NCBI GenBank assembly: GCA_023384415.1
Contig: JAHDWJ010000019.1
Location: 1-64,000 of the forward strand
Direction of reading: 5' to 3'
Length of the DNA stretch: 64,000 nt
Origin: Anaerolineae bacterium
Lineage (GTDB): Bacteria > Chloroflexota > Anaerolineae > Promineifilales > Promineifilaceae
Each line of letters opens with the position of its first letter. Within the stretch, counting starts at the first letter, position 1. Positions 45,054 through 53,551 of this stretch are shown here, one piece after another. Position numbers and translations under genes: made by a program. Under the pieces are notes generated by a model that made no database searches, was not told the DNA's origin, and was given only the letters and a program-made list of their open reading frames with translations.

Positions 45054-47243
45054 TTAACCAGGGCCTAACAAATATCGCCAGATCCGTTGACCCAAAGCCG
45101 TGATCTCCACATTGCTGCTGCTGTTATGGGTCTGCCGATGTTGACGAATATTAGCCAGGTTCCGCTCCATCATTACCACCAATTCATCAATAATCGCCGG
45201 TCTAGCCCGGACAATTGGCTCATACTGTCGTTTGCCGATCTCGTACACCACTGCTCCCTCCCTGGCTCGCACCGTCGCCGACCGGCGTGCCCCAACCAGC
45301 ATAGATAACTCCCCGACCATATCTCCTGACTGTTTGACATCTACCAGGAGGTCTGTCCCATTTATTTGGCGCACCAACACTTCTAATTGTCCCTCACTAA
45401 TCAGAAATAGCGAAGAGCCTTCGCGCCCTTCGATAATAATGCGTTCCAATGGGCCAAGGATTATCTGTCGAGCGGTAGAGGCTAACTGATCCAACTCTGC
45501 CTCGGTTAACATACGGAAGAGCGGGTACTGAGCCAATAGTTGGCGCACCCTGTCCACTGGGGGTTTTTCTTCATCTGGGCGGCGGGTAATCGGGGTGAGG
45601 TTGCCGGTGTAACCGTCGCGCTGTTGCAATCGGGCAAATTGCTCTTGCTGACCTTGCATATAGGTTCGCAGCAAACTGACCTGCTCTGGCACACATTCCG
45701 GGCCAATATAATCCATCAGGTGCTGCTGCTGGGCCCATTCGGCCACTTCATTCATGGAAGCCCGGTATTGGGTACAGGCTGAAGCAAACAGCCCATCCTG
45801 ATCCCCAAATAAGCTGCTCACTTGTTTGGGCACCCAGCGCATCCCTGGTAAATCAATTTTGCCCTTTTGATGCCAGAGAACAAACTCTTTTATATGGCTC
45901 TCCAAGAAGGTGAGTTCAGGGAAAGCTTCTAAAGTTTGGCGTAAAACGGCCCGTTCGGCATCACGAAATACGCGGTACCAGGTTTCTTGGGCGTTATTTT
46001 CATTTGGCCCAGCCATAGCAATAGCATGTTTCAGATCGTGGTGATGAACTTCTAAGAAGGCCAGGGTGGCTTTCCGTTTTTGCAGAAGATTAAGCAGGGA
46101 AACCGGTCCAGCCTGCGGGACACCAAAACGAGAAAAGTTTATTTCACGCAGCCGCCACACCTCACGCCATCCAGTCACGTTTACTTTTTTTCTGATGGCA
46201 GCAAAAAAAGGGCTGGTTTCATAGCTGGCTCGTTCGGCCAGGGTCAACAAATCACCCAGGTCTTCTTTCACCGCTTCAAATATGCCCAGGCAGGTGAGGA
46301 ATTCTAGATAAAGCCCTACGCGCATGAGCCAACGGGGGTCGGTGAGGTGGCGTTTTTTATGAACGATGTCTTCGACCAGGGCGTCAGTGTAAAGGGCGGC
46401 TTTGTCGGAACCAATGAGCAAGACGGGAAACCAGGGATGGTAGGCGTGATTTAGCCCTACTTTACCGGCTGATTGGGCTTGCCGGGCGGTATCGGGTTTG
46501 ATGAGTTTGTCCACGATGCGTTGGTATAAAGAACCAAAGCGGCGGGTATCACACACATCAATCCAGGCCTGGCTCGCGGCCGCAGGCACGCCCCGATGCG
46601 TCAGCCGTAGGCTCACATGGAGCATCTGCGAAAATAGATGCCCAAAGGTGAACGGGTCAGCCTCATCAGTGGCCGCAGCCTGGATCAACTCATCTATGGC
46701 TGACCATGACCAGCCATGACCGGGCAGGAAATCCTGATTGGGCTGTAGGGCCAACACCAGGTTTTCACCCTTGGCCGCGGCCAGGGAGATCGGTGTTAGC
46801 TGCGGCATACCGTCGTTACCGGGGCGGAAAACGGCTGGTTCTACTGGTCGTTTATCCCATCCCGGCAGAGGTCGTGTTACCAGGGAGCCATCTGTACCAG
46901 CAAAAGAGAGGGTGACATCGAGGGCCAGGTGAGGCTGTTCCTCAGCAGGGTATTTTTCCAGATCGGTTAGCTGGTAGAGAAGGTAGGTTTTGTTAGGGCC
47001 GGGCGCGGCCGCAGCCAAAATTAGAGCCGTATTGTCACTGGACCCCAGACCGGGGTAAGTCATCTCATCCACAGGACGGCGCCCGGTCATAAAGGGCACA
47101 ATGGGGCAGCTGGGCAGATGACCGATTTGTTCAGCTTCAACACATACGGCTTGCCATAAGTGACGCTTTTGTTCCTCATCTAGCCCAATAACCTGAGTAT
47201 TTAGAAGCAAAAAGAGTTGTTGTAAAAATTCAACTTCACGCAT
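45054..47243 (-). CDS. Large protein of unknown function with C-terminal cNMP-binding domain
   Basis: 729 residues from ATG 47243; a GTG further upstream lies near a repeat and is less likely. Residues 1 to about 560 match no family I can name; they include PIVPFMTGRRPVDEM, a possible helical core with HHHDLKHAIAMAGPN, and many Trp and His residues. Residues about 565-690 form a cyclic-nucleotide-binding domain with GDMVGELSMLVGARRSATV. No membrane helix is evident. The His-rich block could bind haem or metal, but this is a guess. Only two GCGGCCGC copies in 2.2 kb. Confidence 0.6.
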   Translation of the reverse strand: MREVEFLQQLFLLLNTQVIGLDEEQKRHLWQAVCVEAEQIGHLPSCPIVPFMTGRRPVDEMTYPGLGSSDNTALILAAAAPGPNKTYLLYQLTDLEKYPAEEQPHLALDVTLSFAGTDGSLVTRPLPGWDKRPVEPAVFRPGNDGMPQLTPISLAAAKGENLVLALQPNQDFLPGHGWSWSAIDELIQAAATDEADPFTFGHLFSQMLHVSLRLTHRGVPAAASQAWIDVCDTRRFGSLYQRIVDKLIKPDTARQAQSAGKVGLNHAYHPWFPVLLIGSDKAALYTDALVEDIVHKKRHLTDPRWLMRVGLYLEFLTCLGIFEAVKEDLGDLLTLAERASYETSPFFAAIRKKVNVTGWREVWRLREINFSRFGVPQAGPVSLLNLLQKRKATLAFLEVHHHDLKHAIAMAGPNENNAQETWYRVFRDAERAVLRQTLEAFPELTFLESHIKEFVLWHQKGKIDLPGMRWVPKQVSSLFGDQDGLFASACTQYRASMNEVAEWAQQQHLMDYIGPECVPEQVSLLRTYMQGQQEQFARLQQRDGYTGNLTPITRRPDEEKPPVDRVRQLLAQYPLFRMLTEAELDQLASTARQIILGPLERIIIEGREGSSLFLISEGQLEVLVRQINGTDLLVDVKQSGDMVGELSMLVGARRSATVRAREGAVVYEIGKRQYEPIVRARPAIIDELVVMMERNLANIRQHRQTHNSSSNVEITALGQRIWRYLLGPG

Positions 47244-47323
47244 ATCTGTTATCCCGCTGATCTGCCCGTTACCCTGGCAGCCTGTCAGAGAAAGAAATTC
47301 GTACACGGATTTTCACGGATGAC

Positions 47324-47418
47324 TCCGCTGAAAAAAGGTCGCGCAGAGAGGCGAAGGCGCAAAGTTACCAAAGAAAAATTGGTGTTAATTCGTGAAATTC
47401 GTGGCTTTTTTCAGTGGA
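47324..47418 (-). repeat. 95-bp MITE-like element, copy 3 (inverted)
   Basis: This is the reverse complement of the other two copies, starting TCCGCTGAAAAAAGGTCGCG and ending GGCTTTTTTCAGTGGA on the plus strand. Equal length, no gene inside. A run of nine or so G follows at about 47440. Confidence 0.85.
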
Positions 47419-47452
47419 CTCACGGATAAGCACAGATTGGGGGGGGGTATGC

Positions 47453-48082
47453 TTATCGCTGCACTAATCTAAAGGCGATGTCGCGGCCGCGCCCCTGCAC
47501 TATCGCCAGCCGTATCCACACCATTGCCAGCGGTTCCAGGTAACGGGCAGCCGTTAGCGGCCCCACATCGGCCACCATAAAGCCCAACGCCTCAGCCAAT
47601 TGGCTGGTAATCGCTTTAGCTTCGGCCGAATCACCACAAATAAACATGGTAGTGGCTTCCCCATTATAGATGGGGTCACGCATATTCTCCGCCCCGGTAG
47701 TGTTAAACGCTTTGACCACCTGTGCCCCTGCCGCCCACCTGGCCACCTGCTCGGCCCCAGAGTTATCTCCACTCACCGCCAGTTGAAAACCGGGAGCGAT
47801 GGGGTTGGTGGCATCTATCACAATTTTGCCCGACCAATCAGGCACCGAACCGATAACCGATTGGACGGCATTCCAGGGGGTTGCCAGAACGATGATGGGC
47901 GCGGCCGCGGCCGCTTCTCCCACCCGCATAGCCCGCACCCCGGCCCCAGCCTCGGCTAAAATCTTCTGCACCTTCTCACTACCAGGGTCACGGGTGACAA
48001 AAATCACCTCATGGCCCAACTGCGCCCAGCGCACCCCCAACGCCTGCCCCACATTCCCGGTCCCAATCAGCGCAATTCGCAT
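47453..48082 (-). CDS. NADPH-dependent F420 reductase-like oxidoreductase
   Basis: 209 residues. The start MRIALIGTGNVGQALG is a Rossmann nucleotide-binding motif, and the fold matches the F420H2:NADP+ oxidoreductase/NAD-binding-2 family (IVLATPWNAVQSV, VIDATNPI, VKAFNTTGAENM). Many family members use other cofactors, and no F420 genes are nearby, so the exact reaction is open. Overlapping GCGGCCGC copies encode an Ala run in the middle. Confidence 0.8.
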   Translation of the reverse strand: MRIALIGTGNVGQALGVRWAQLGHEVIFVTRDPGSEKVQKILAEAGAGVRAMRVGEAAAAAPIIVLATPWNAVQSVIGSVPDWSGKIVIDATNPIAPGFQLAVSGDNSGAEQVARWAAGAQVVKAFNTTGAENMRDPIYNGEATTMFICGDSAEAKAITSQLAEALGFMVADVGPLTAARYLEPLAMVWIRLAIVQGRGRDIAFRLVQR

Positions 48083-48149
48083 CTTTTACCCCTATGAAAG
48101 TAAGGATGAAGTATGAATTATGAAGTATGAAGGGGTCTTATGTTTTCCT

Positions 48150-49085
48150 TCATCGTGACCCATGAGTAAAATCCATATACCAGCGCACTATGTTAATCCC
48201 CACTAGCAGCAGCCCTTCCCAACGGGTTAATTTCCAGCCGGTACGCATCAAAACGACCACTAAAATAACCATCCCAGACAGAAGGGCCACACTGCTAAAA
48301 CCGGCCCGGTCAATGAGCATGGGGTGGGTTTGCAGCAGACCAGCCACCCCCAACACCCCCAGCAGATTAAACAAATCGCTGCCGATAAGATTACCAATAG
48401 AAAGCCCTTCATGCCCGCGAATGGCGGCAATGAGAGAGGTCACCAATTCGGGCATAGAGGTCCCGGCGGCAATAATCGTTACGCCAATGGCCCATTCTGA
48501 CACCCCGGCCAGACGGGCCAGGTTGACGGCTGCATCCACCAAAAAATGACCCCCACCCACCACCATGACGATGCCTACAATAAGTCGCGGAACATCTAAC
48601 CAGGTAAAATTGCCATCAGGTATCTCTTCTTCGGGGGCTTCTCGTTGATAAATGAGGTAACTGACATAAACGATCAGGCAGGCGAATAAAACACCCCCTT
48701 CCCACCGCTGTAACTCTAAATCGCGCAAGAAGAACAGGAGCAGCAAGGTTGTACCAATGAGGATGCTCCCATCACGGTACACCAGGCGGCGGCTGGTGTG
48801 AATGGCGGTAATGGCGGCCACCCCTCCCAGAATGAACCCCAGGTTAAAGATGTTAGACCCCACCACATTGCTGACGGAAATATCGGCCTGACCTCGGAGC
48901 GCGGCCGCAATGGTCACAGCAAACTCTGGGGCCGATGTGCCAATGGCCACCACTGTCAGCCCAATCACCAACTCCGAAACTCCCAGATGGCGGGCCAATC
49001 GGGCGGCTCCCTCAACAATGAAGGTTGCCCCCACAATCAAAACAACCAGACAAACAACGATGATAGCTAGATTGATTAACAACAT
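48150..49085 (-). CDS. Calcium/sodium antiporter, CaCA family
   Basis: 311 residues, about ten membrane helices. The two inverted alpha repeats with ion-binding Glu are VVAIGTSAPEF and IIAAGTSMPEL. It resembles YrbG-type Na+/Ca2+ exchangers in the cytoplasmic membrane. ATG 49085 is favoured by GGAG just upstream. An acidic cytoplasmic loop lies between the two halves. Monocistronic. Confidence 0.92.
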   Translation of the reverse strand: MLLINLAIIVVCLVVLIVGATFIVEGAARLARHLGVSELVIGLTVVAIGTSAPEFAVTIAAALRGQADISVSNVVGSNIFNLGFILGGVAAITAIHTSRRLVYRDGSILIGTTLLLLFFLRDLELQRWEGGVLFACLIVYVSYLIYQREAPEEEIPDGNFTWLDVPRLIVGIVMVVGGGHFLVDAAVNLARLAGVSEWAIGVTIIAAGTSMPELVTSLIAAIRGHEGLSIGNLIGSDLFNLLGVLGVAGLLQTHPMLIDRAGFSSVALLSGMVILVVVLMRTGWKLTRWEGLLLVGINIVRWYMDFTHGSR

Positions 49086-49368
49086 TTTTCTCCAATAAAA
49101 TATAAGTCGGTTTGGAAAACCATCCAGAGGGTTTACCAAATCATCTCACAGATTTCACCCCTTAACTGGATACTGGCGTTTTTTATTCTACCAGAGAAGA
49201 CAACTGGGGTTTTTCGCACCAATCAGCGACGTAAGACCAGGGTAAAAAACCTCAGGGGTCTAAAATTCATCAGACTCCAGCCCTTAAGTTAAACCTGTGC
49301 CCTATTGGGCCAGGTGATTTACAATGGGGACAGTCACAAGCATTCCTTTATATCACAGGTGATACGTA

Positions 49369-50157
49369 ATGCACGAAAAGCAAACAGGTTCTCTTCCTTA
49401 CTGGCAGTTTGAAAGCTGGCCCAATGGCCGATTACATCATGCCGTCTTTACCCGGCAGGGGGGAGTAGGCTACCCCCCTTTTGCCACCCTCAATCTTAGC
49501 GTTTCTGTGCCAGATGATAAGGAAACGGTCTATGCTAACCGCCGCCTGGCCTATGGGCTATTGGGACGGGATACCCACACCGTCGTTCATGCCCACCTGG
49601 TGCATGGAAATGGGGTAGCCGTAGTGACCCAGGCGGATAATGGCACCTGGACCCAGGCGGATGGGCTGCTGACCAATGAACCAGGGTGTGCCCTGACGAT
49701 GAATTTTGCCGATTGTGTCCCTATCTTCTTGTTTGATCCGGTGCAGCAAGTGATTGGGTTGGGCCATGCCGGCTGGCAGGGAACAATCAAAGATTTACCA
49801 GGAGCGATGGTACAGCAGATGATCGCAACTTTTGGCTCCCGGTCAGGGGATTTGTTGGCGGGGATTGGGCCGTGTATTGGGGTGTGCTGTTATGAGGTAG
49901 ATGAGCCGGTGATCAGCCAGGTGCGGGAACGATTTGGCCGGGTTGAGGGGTTATTGGTGGGGCAAGAGGGAAAGGCGCGGCCGCATCTCGACCTGGTACG
50001 CGCCAATCAACTTAACCTGGAACAGGCGGGGGTGGACCACATCGAAACCTCCGGCCTCTGCACCGCCTGCCGCACCGACCTATTCTTCTCCCACCGGGCC
50101 GAAAAAGGGCACACCGGTCGGTTTGGAGCAGTGATGATGATCCCAATTGGGGAATGA
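49369..50157 (+). CDS. pgeF: Peptidoglycan editing factor/polyphenol oxidase family
   Basis: 262 residues of the YfiH/PgeF fold with metal-binding blocks VHGNGVAVV, NFADCVPIFLFDP and GLGHAGWQGT, and the C-terminal CTACRTDLFFSHRAEKGHTGRFGAVM. PgeF removes wrongly incorporated L-Ser from peptidoglycan precursors; older annotations call it a laccase. A ribosome-binding site AGGTGAT precedes the ATG. The 283-bp gap upstream (49086-49368) has no recognised element. Confidence 0.9.
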   Translation: MHEKQTGSLPYWQFESWPNGRLHHAVFTRQGGVGYPPFATLNLSVSVPDDKETVYANRRLAYGLLGRDTHTVVHAHLVHGNGVAVVTQADNGTWTQADGLLTNEPGCALTMNFADCVPIFLFDPVQQVIGLGHAGWQGTIKDLPGAMVQQMIATFGSRSGDLLAGIGPCIGVCCYEVDEPVISQVRERFGRVEGLLVGQEGKARPHLDLVRANQLNLEQAGVDHIETSGLCTACRTDLFFSHRAEKGHTGRFGAVMMIPIGE

Positions 50158-50180
50158 ATATATAGTCGGCCTGGTAAGAT

Positions 50181-51113
50181 TTACCTGATTTCGGACTGGC
50201 CGTAACCGCGTAAGACACGCAGCGATAAAAGGGTATTCCACCGGCTCGGGTGGCGTGGTTCTTCCATCGTGAAGTGGGTTTGCCCTGATTGGGCCGCCTG
50301 AAGCGGCCAGAGTCCATCCGCCCGCCGTTTAGCGAGCAGCACCTCCAAAGCATCGCCCATACGCTCATCCCAGGGCACACCAGCAGCACGGAAATAATCA
50401 AGGCAGCGTAGAATGTTGTATTTCCAACGGGGGGGAAAAGAGAGTTTTAAGAATTCCTGGTGAATGATTGCTCCAGTGTGGTCGGATTTGTATAAACGGT
50501 GCATGAGGATGAACTCACGTGCGGCCGCGGCCGCCTGTTCCATTTCCGACAGCCGGTAGCGGTACCCATTTTGGGCGTAGGACAACATCCCCTCGAGAAC
50601 GGATAAGGTAGAATGGAGTGAACTGTGCCGTGCCCCAGAGCGGTTCTTGTGACAGTTGAACCCCCCATCGGCCATCTGTTGGGCCAGGGTAAAATCCACC
50701 ATTGATGCCAATGTCTCTTCAGGTTGACCAAAATAACAGGCATAATTGAGAAACATGCCATTGACGCAGACATCACTTTGTTTGATGGTTACCGAAGGGT
50801 TGACTCCACCATCCAGCCCCTTATGATGATGGGCAATCTGGGTCACGCTGGCGCGAATGAGCGGGTGGTCAGGAGCTATGCCTAATGTTTTGAGATCCAA
50901 AAGGGTGTAATGGGAGCTTGTCCATTTGGGTTGGTAAAAGCCACGTCCCCAAGAGGCATCAGCCTGGCGATGCTGCAAAAAACGTGCTCCCCACCCTTCC
51001 TGGGCTATCCGTGCCTGTAACTCTGGCCGCTCCTGGTCAAGCAAATCGCGCCAGGTCTGGTACTGGATAGAGACATCACCTTGTAAAAGCCATTCAAGCC
51101 GTGTGTCGCTCAT
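50181..51113 (-). CDS. Alpha/alpha-toroid (prenyltransferase/squalene-cyclase-like) protein
   Basis: 310 residues made of helical repeats with DGGxxC/W-like turns: DASWGRGFY, KGLDGGVNPSV, MADGGFNCHKNRSG and RRADGLWPLQAA. This is the alpha6-alpha6 toroid seen in terpenoid cyclases and prenyltransferases, but the catalytic DxDD motif is not present, so an enzyme activity cannot be claimed. It is widespread as an unnamed protein. It follows the FmdB-like gene by two bases and is presumably co-transcribed. Confidence 0.65.
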   Translation of the reverse strand: MSDTRLEWLLQGDVSIQYQTWRDLLDQERPELQARIAQEGWGARFLQHRQADASWGRGFYQPKWTSSHYTLLDLKTLGIAPDHPLIRASVTQIAHHHKGLDGGVNPSVTIKQSDVCVNGMFLNYACYFGQPEETLASMVDFTLAQQMADGGFNCHKNRSGARHSSLHSTLSVLEGMLSYAQNGYRYRLSEMEQAAAAAREFILMHRLYKSDHTGAIIHQEFLKLSFPPRWKYNILRCLDYFRAAGVPWDERMGDALEVLLAKRRADGLWPLQAAQSGQTHFTMEEPRHPSRWNTLLSLRVLRGYGQSEIR

Positions 51114-51115
51114 AT

Positions 51116-51346
51116 TCAGTGGCAGCTGCAGCTGCCACAGCCGCAGCCCCCCCCACTGTTCGCCATGGGCAGAGGCAGGCTGGCCCCGTCGCTGCCAGCC
51201 ATGCTGAAAGCGACCTTATTGAGGAGTTTACGGGTGTTTTCACTGTGGCAGACGGGACACGCGGCCGCGACATCTGCCAGGGCCATGGGCCGTTTTTCCT
51301 CAAAAACGGTATCACATTGTAAACAACGAAAGTCGTAACGTGCCAT
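51116..51346 (-). CDS. FmdB-family zinc ribbon protein
   Basis: 76 residues starting MARYDFRCLQCDTVFEEK with CxxC pairs CLQC and CPVC forming a zinc ribbon, and a Gly/Cys-rich tail ending CGCGSCSCH. Family members are small nucleic-acid- or regulator-associated proteins without a settled role. It lies in the same orientation as ssb and ends two bases before the next gene. Confidence 0.85.
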   Translation of the reverse strand: MARYDFRCLQCDTVFEEKRPMALADVAAACPVCHSENTRKLLNKVAFSMAGSDGASLPLPMANSGGGCGCGSCSCH

Positions 51347-51362
51347 AAGGGAATTGGGGTGG

Positions 51363-51412
51363 CAAGTTTCAGGTTACAAGTTATAAACCTGAAACTTGTA
51401 ACCTGAAACTTG
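51363..51412. repeat. Perfect 20-bp inverted repeat
   Basis: Arms CAAGTTTCAGGTTACAAGTT (51363-51382) and the exact reverse complement (51393-51412) enclose a 10-nt loop. It lies between ssb and the FmdB gene, where it could act as a strong hairpin or attenuator. The ACCTGAAACTTG words also occur at 42332-42375, so it is built from a recurring intergenic phrase. Confidence 0.75.
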
Positions 51413-51419
51413 TTTACTA

Positions 51420-51848
51420 TTAGAAGGGGATTTCGTCTTCTTCATGGGCTGGGGCAGCTGCACCACCATCGTCACCACCACTATAGCTACCGCCATCATC
51501 GCGGCCGCTTAAGAAGCGCACCGTATCAGCCACAATCTCAAAACTTGCGCCAACCGTACCATCCTGACGGGTAAACAAAGACGGCCCCCCCGTCTGTGGG
51601 TCTGGCTTTAACCGACCTTCAACCAATACTTTACTTCCCTTACTCAAAAATTGGTTGCTTGTTTCTGCCAGCTTACTCCAAGCCGTCACCCTAAACCAGG
51701 TGGTCTCATCCTGTTGCTGTCCAGATCGCTTATCATTCCAACGGCGGTTAGTAGCAATACTAAAACTGGTTACAGGTGTGCCATCAGGCAAATAACGCAT
51801 TTCTGGATCGCGTCCTAAATTACCAACAACAATGATTTTTTGATACAT
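51420..51848 (-). CDS. ssb: Single-stranded DNA-binding protein
   Basis: 142 residues. The OB-fold begins MYQKIIVVGNLGRDPEMRY and includes FSIATNRRW and TTWFRVTAW. A Gly/Asp-rich flexible tail ends DEIPF, the conserved tip that recruits repair proteins. AAAGGAG lies eight bases before ATG 51848; a GTG in that site is less likely. Its promoter overlaps a GAAC-N4-GTTC box, suggesting SOS control. Confidence 0.95.
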   Translation of the reverse strand: MYQKIIVVGNLGRDPEMRYLPDGTPVTSFSIATNRRWNDKRSGQQQDETTWFRVTAWSKLAETSNQFLSKGSKVLVEGRLKPDPQTGGPSLFTRQDGTVGASFEIVADTVRFLSGRDDGGSYSGGDDGGAAAPAHEEDEIPF

Positions 51849-51912
51849 GGGTTTCACTCCTTTTGTTAATAGGGGGTTGGCAATATGGTTCTGCTTAATC
51901 AGCTAGAACTAT

Positions 51913-51941
51913 ATTATAGAACAATTGTTCTAAATTTGCAA
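51913..51941 (-). promoter_or_regulatory. ssb promoter with LexA-type box
   Basis: On the minus strand a -35 TTGCAA (51941-51936), 17-bp spacer and perfect -10 TATAAT (51918-51913) precede ssb. Inside it, AGAACAATTGTTCT (51918-51931) is a 14-bp palindrome containing GAAC-N4-GTTC, the core of the LexA box known from Firmicutes and Actinobacteria. A repressor bound there would block the promoter. No lexA gene is in the window. Confidence 0.65.
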
Positions 51942-52003
51942 CTACGCTAAGAAAAACGAGATAGCCTAATTTTGGAGCAAAAAAAGCAAAAAGGCAAAAA
52001 GAC

Positions 52004-52043
52004 AAAAAGCGGGTTATATGATGATATAACCCGCTTTTTTTTT
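52004..52043. terminator. Rho-independent terminator, bidirectional
   Basis: Stem AAAAAGCGGGTTATAT with its complement, 4-nt loop, followed by a run of T on the plus strand and TTTTT on the minus strand. It lies downstream of the minus-strand gdhA stop (52133) and before the ssb promoter, so it probably ends the gdhA transcript. A weaker GCCAGA/TCTGGC hairpin lies at 52101-52122. Confidence 0.8.
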
Positions 52044-52132
52044 ATCATTTTTAGGTCTTTAGCAGTAGTTGCTGCGCCAGGTCCCACCAACAAAAGAGCT
52101 GCCAGACAAAAAACAATCTGGCTTCTCAAAGT

Positions 52133-53383
52133 TTATACCCAACCACGCAGGCGGACCGCTTCGGCAACCCGGTTGACAGCTACCAGATACGCCCCTACCC
52201 GGTTATCTACCTTTTTATCCCCAGCCATATGAATAACATCATGGAAAGCCTTAGACATCAAGGCATCTAACCGTTCGTTAATCATATTTTCTTCCCAATA
52301 AAATTGGTAGGAATTTTGCACCATCTCAAAATAGGAAACAGTGACACCCCCGGCATTGCATAAGAAGTCAGGAATGACCGGAATACCCCGATCATAGAGG
52401 ATGTTATCGGCGGCGGGGGTGGTGGGCCCGTTGGCCAGTTCAGCGATAAATCGGGTTTGGATTTTGTCAGCATTGCTGGCGGTGATCTGATTTTCGATGG
52501 CCGCAGGAATGAGAACATCTACTTTGAGGGTGAGTAAATCTTCATTGGCGAGGGGTTCGGTGTTGGGGGTGCCTTCTACTTTACCGGTTCGCTTTAGGTG
52601 CTGTGAGACAGCCTGGTAATCCAGCCCATGTTGATTAATGATGCCGCCAAATTCATCGCTGACAGCGATCACTTTCATGCCCAGGATTTCCGTTGCCAGC
52701 TTGGTGGCAAAGGAGCCGACATTGCCGAACCCCTGAATGGCGCAGGTAGCTCCTTGTAGGTTGATCCCCAAATGTTTGGCCATTTCCCGGATGGTGAAGA
52801 TGCCACCCATCGCTGTTGCCGGACCGCGGCCGGCCGAACCGCCTAGCTCTAATGGTTTACCGGTAATAACACCCGGCTCCCGGTGGCCGGTAATGGTCTC
52901 GTATTCATCCAACATCCAGGCCATGATTTGGGGGTTGGTGTTGACATCTGGAGCGGGCACGTCTTGGGTTAAGCCCACATAGCGGGCGATGGCTCGCATA
53001 TATCCCCGGCTGAGCCGCTCTAATTCGCCAGGGGAGAGGTCACGAGGGTTGCAAATGACCCCCCCTTTGCCGCCGCCGAGTGGCACATTGACGACGGCGG
53101 TTTTCCAGGTCATCCAGGCGGCCAGGGCCCGTACAGTGTCTATAGTTTCATGGGGATGGAAGCGGATGCCCCCTTTGGCCGGGCCACGGGCGTCGTTGTA
53201 TTGGACGCGAAAGCCGCGGAAGGTTTTGGTATGACCATCGTCCATTTTGACGGGGATGCTAAAGTGAAATTCCCGCATCGGCTCGCGTAGGAAGGCGTGC
53301 ATATCCGGGTTTAGCCGCAAGACTGCGGTCGCTTCATCTAGCTGCTGTTGGGCAATGGTAAAAGGATTCAGATTTTCGCTCAT
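52133..53383 (-). CDS. gdhA: Glutamate dehydrogenase
   Basis: 416 residues, normal for hexameric Glu/Leu/Phe/Val dehydrogenases. The catalytic Lys region is PLGGGKGGV, with GGIRFHP before it; the coenzyme domain has AIQGFGNVGS. It interconverts glutamate and 2-oxoglutarate plus ammonia. ATG 53383 is chosen since GGAG lies eight bases upstream; a longer frame adds 60 unrelated residues. It has no GCGGCCGC copy, unusual for a gene of this length here. Transcription ends at the hairpin near 52.0 kb. Confidence 0.95.
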   Translation of the reverse strand: MSENLNPFTIAQQQLDEATAVLRLNPDMHAFLREPMREFHFSIPVKMDDGHTKTFRGFRVQYNDARGPAKGGIRFHPHETIDTVRALAAWMTWKTAVVNVPLGGGKGGVICNPRDLSPGELERLSRGYMRAIARYVGLTQDVPAPDVNTNPQIMAWMLDEYETITGHREPGVITGKPLELGGSAGRGPATAMGGIFTIREMAKHLGINLQGATCAIQGFGNVGSFATKLATEILGMKVIAVSDEFGGIINQHGLDYQAVSQHLKRTGKVEGTPNTEPLANEDLLTLKVDVLIPAAIENQITASNADKIQTRFIAELANGPTTPAADNILYDRGIPVIPDFLCNAGGVTVSYFEMVQNSYQFYWEENMINERLDALMSKAFHDVIHMAGDKKVDNRVGAYLVAVNRVAEAVRLRGWV

Positions 53384-53551
53384 GGGAGATACTCCATTGT
53401 GGGTTTTGGGGAATATAGAAATGGGAGAATAGCCATTTTGTCTGATTATAACGCCATCCACAAAAATAGGGGTAGTGTGGAGTGTCAGGCGGGAGTAGTG
53501 AGTTTCATCAGATTCGCCGGGGTGGAATGGGTTTGTTAAACTTGTTTGTTT

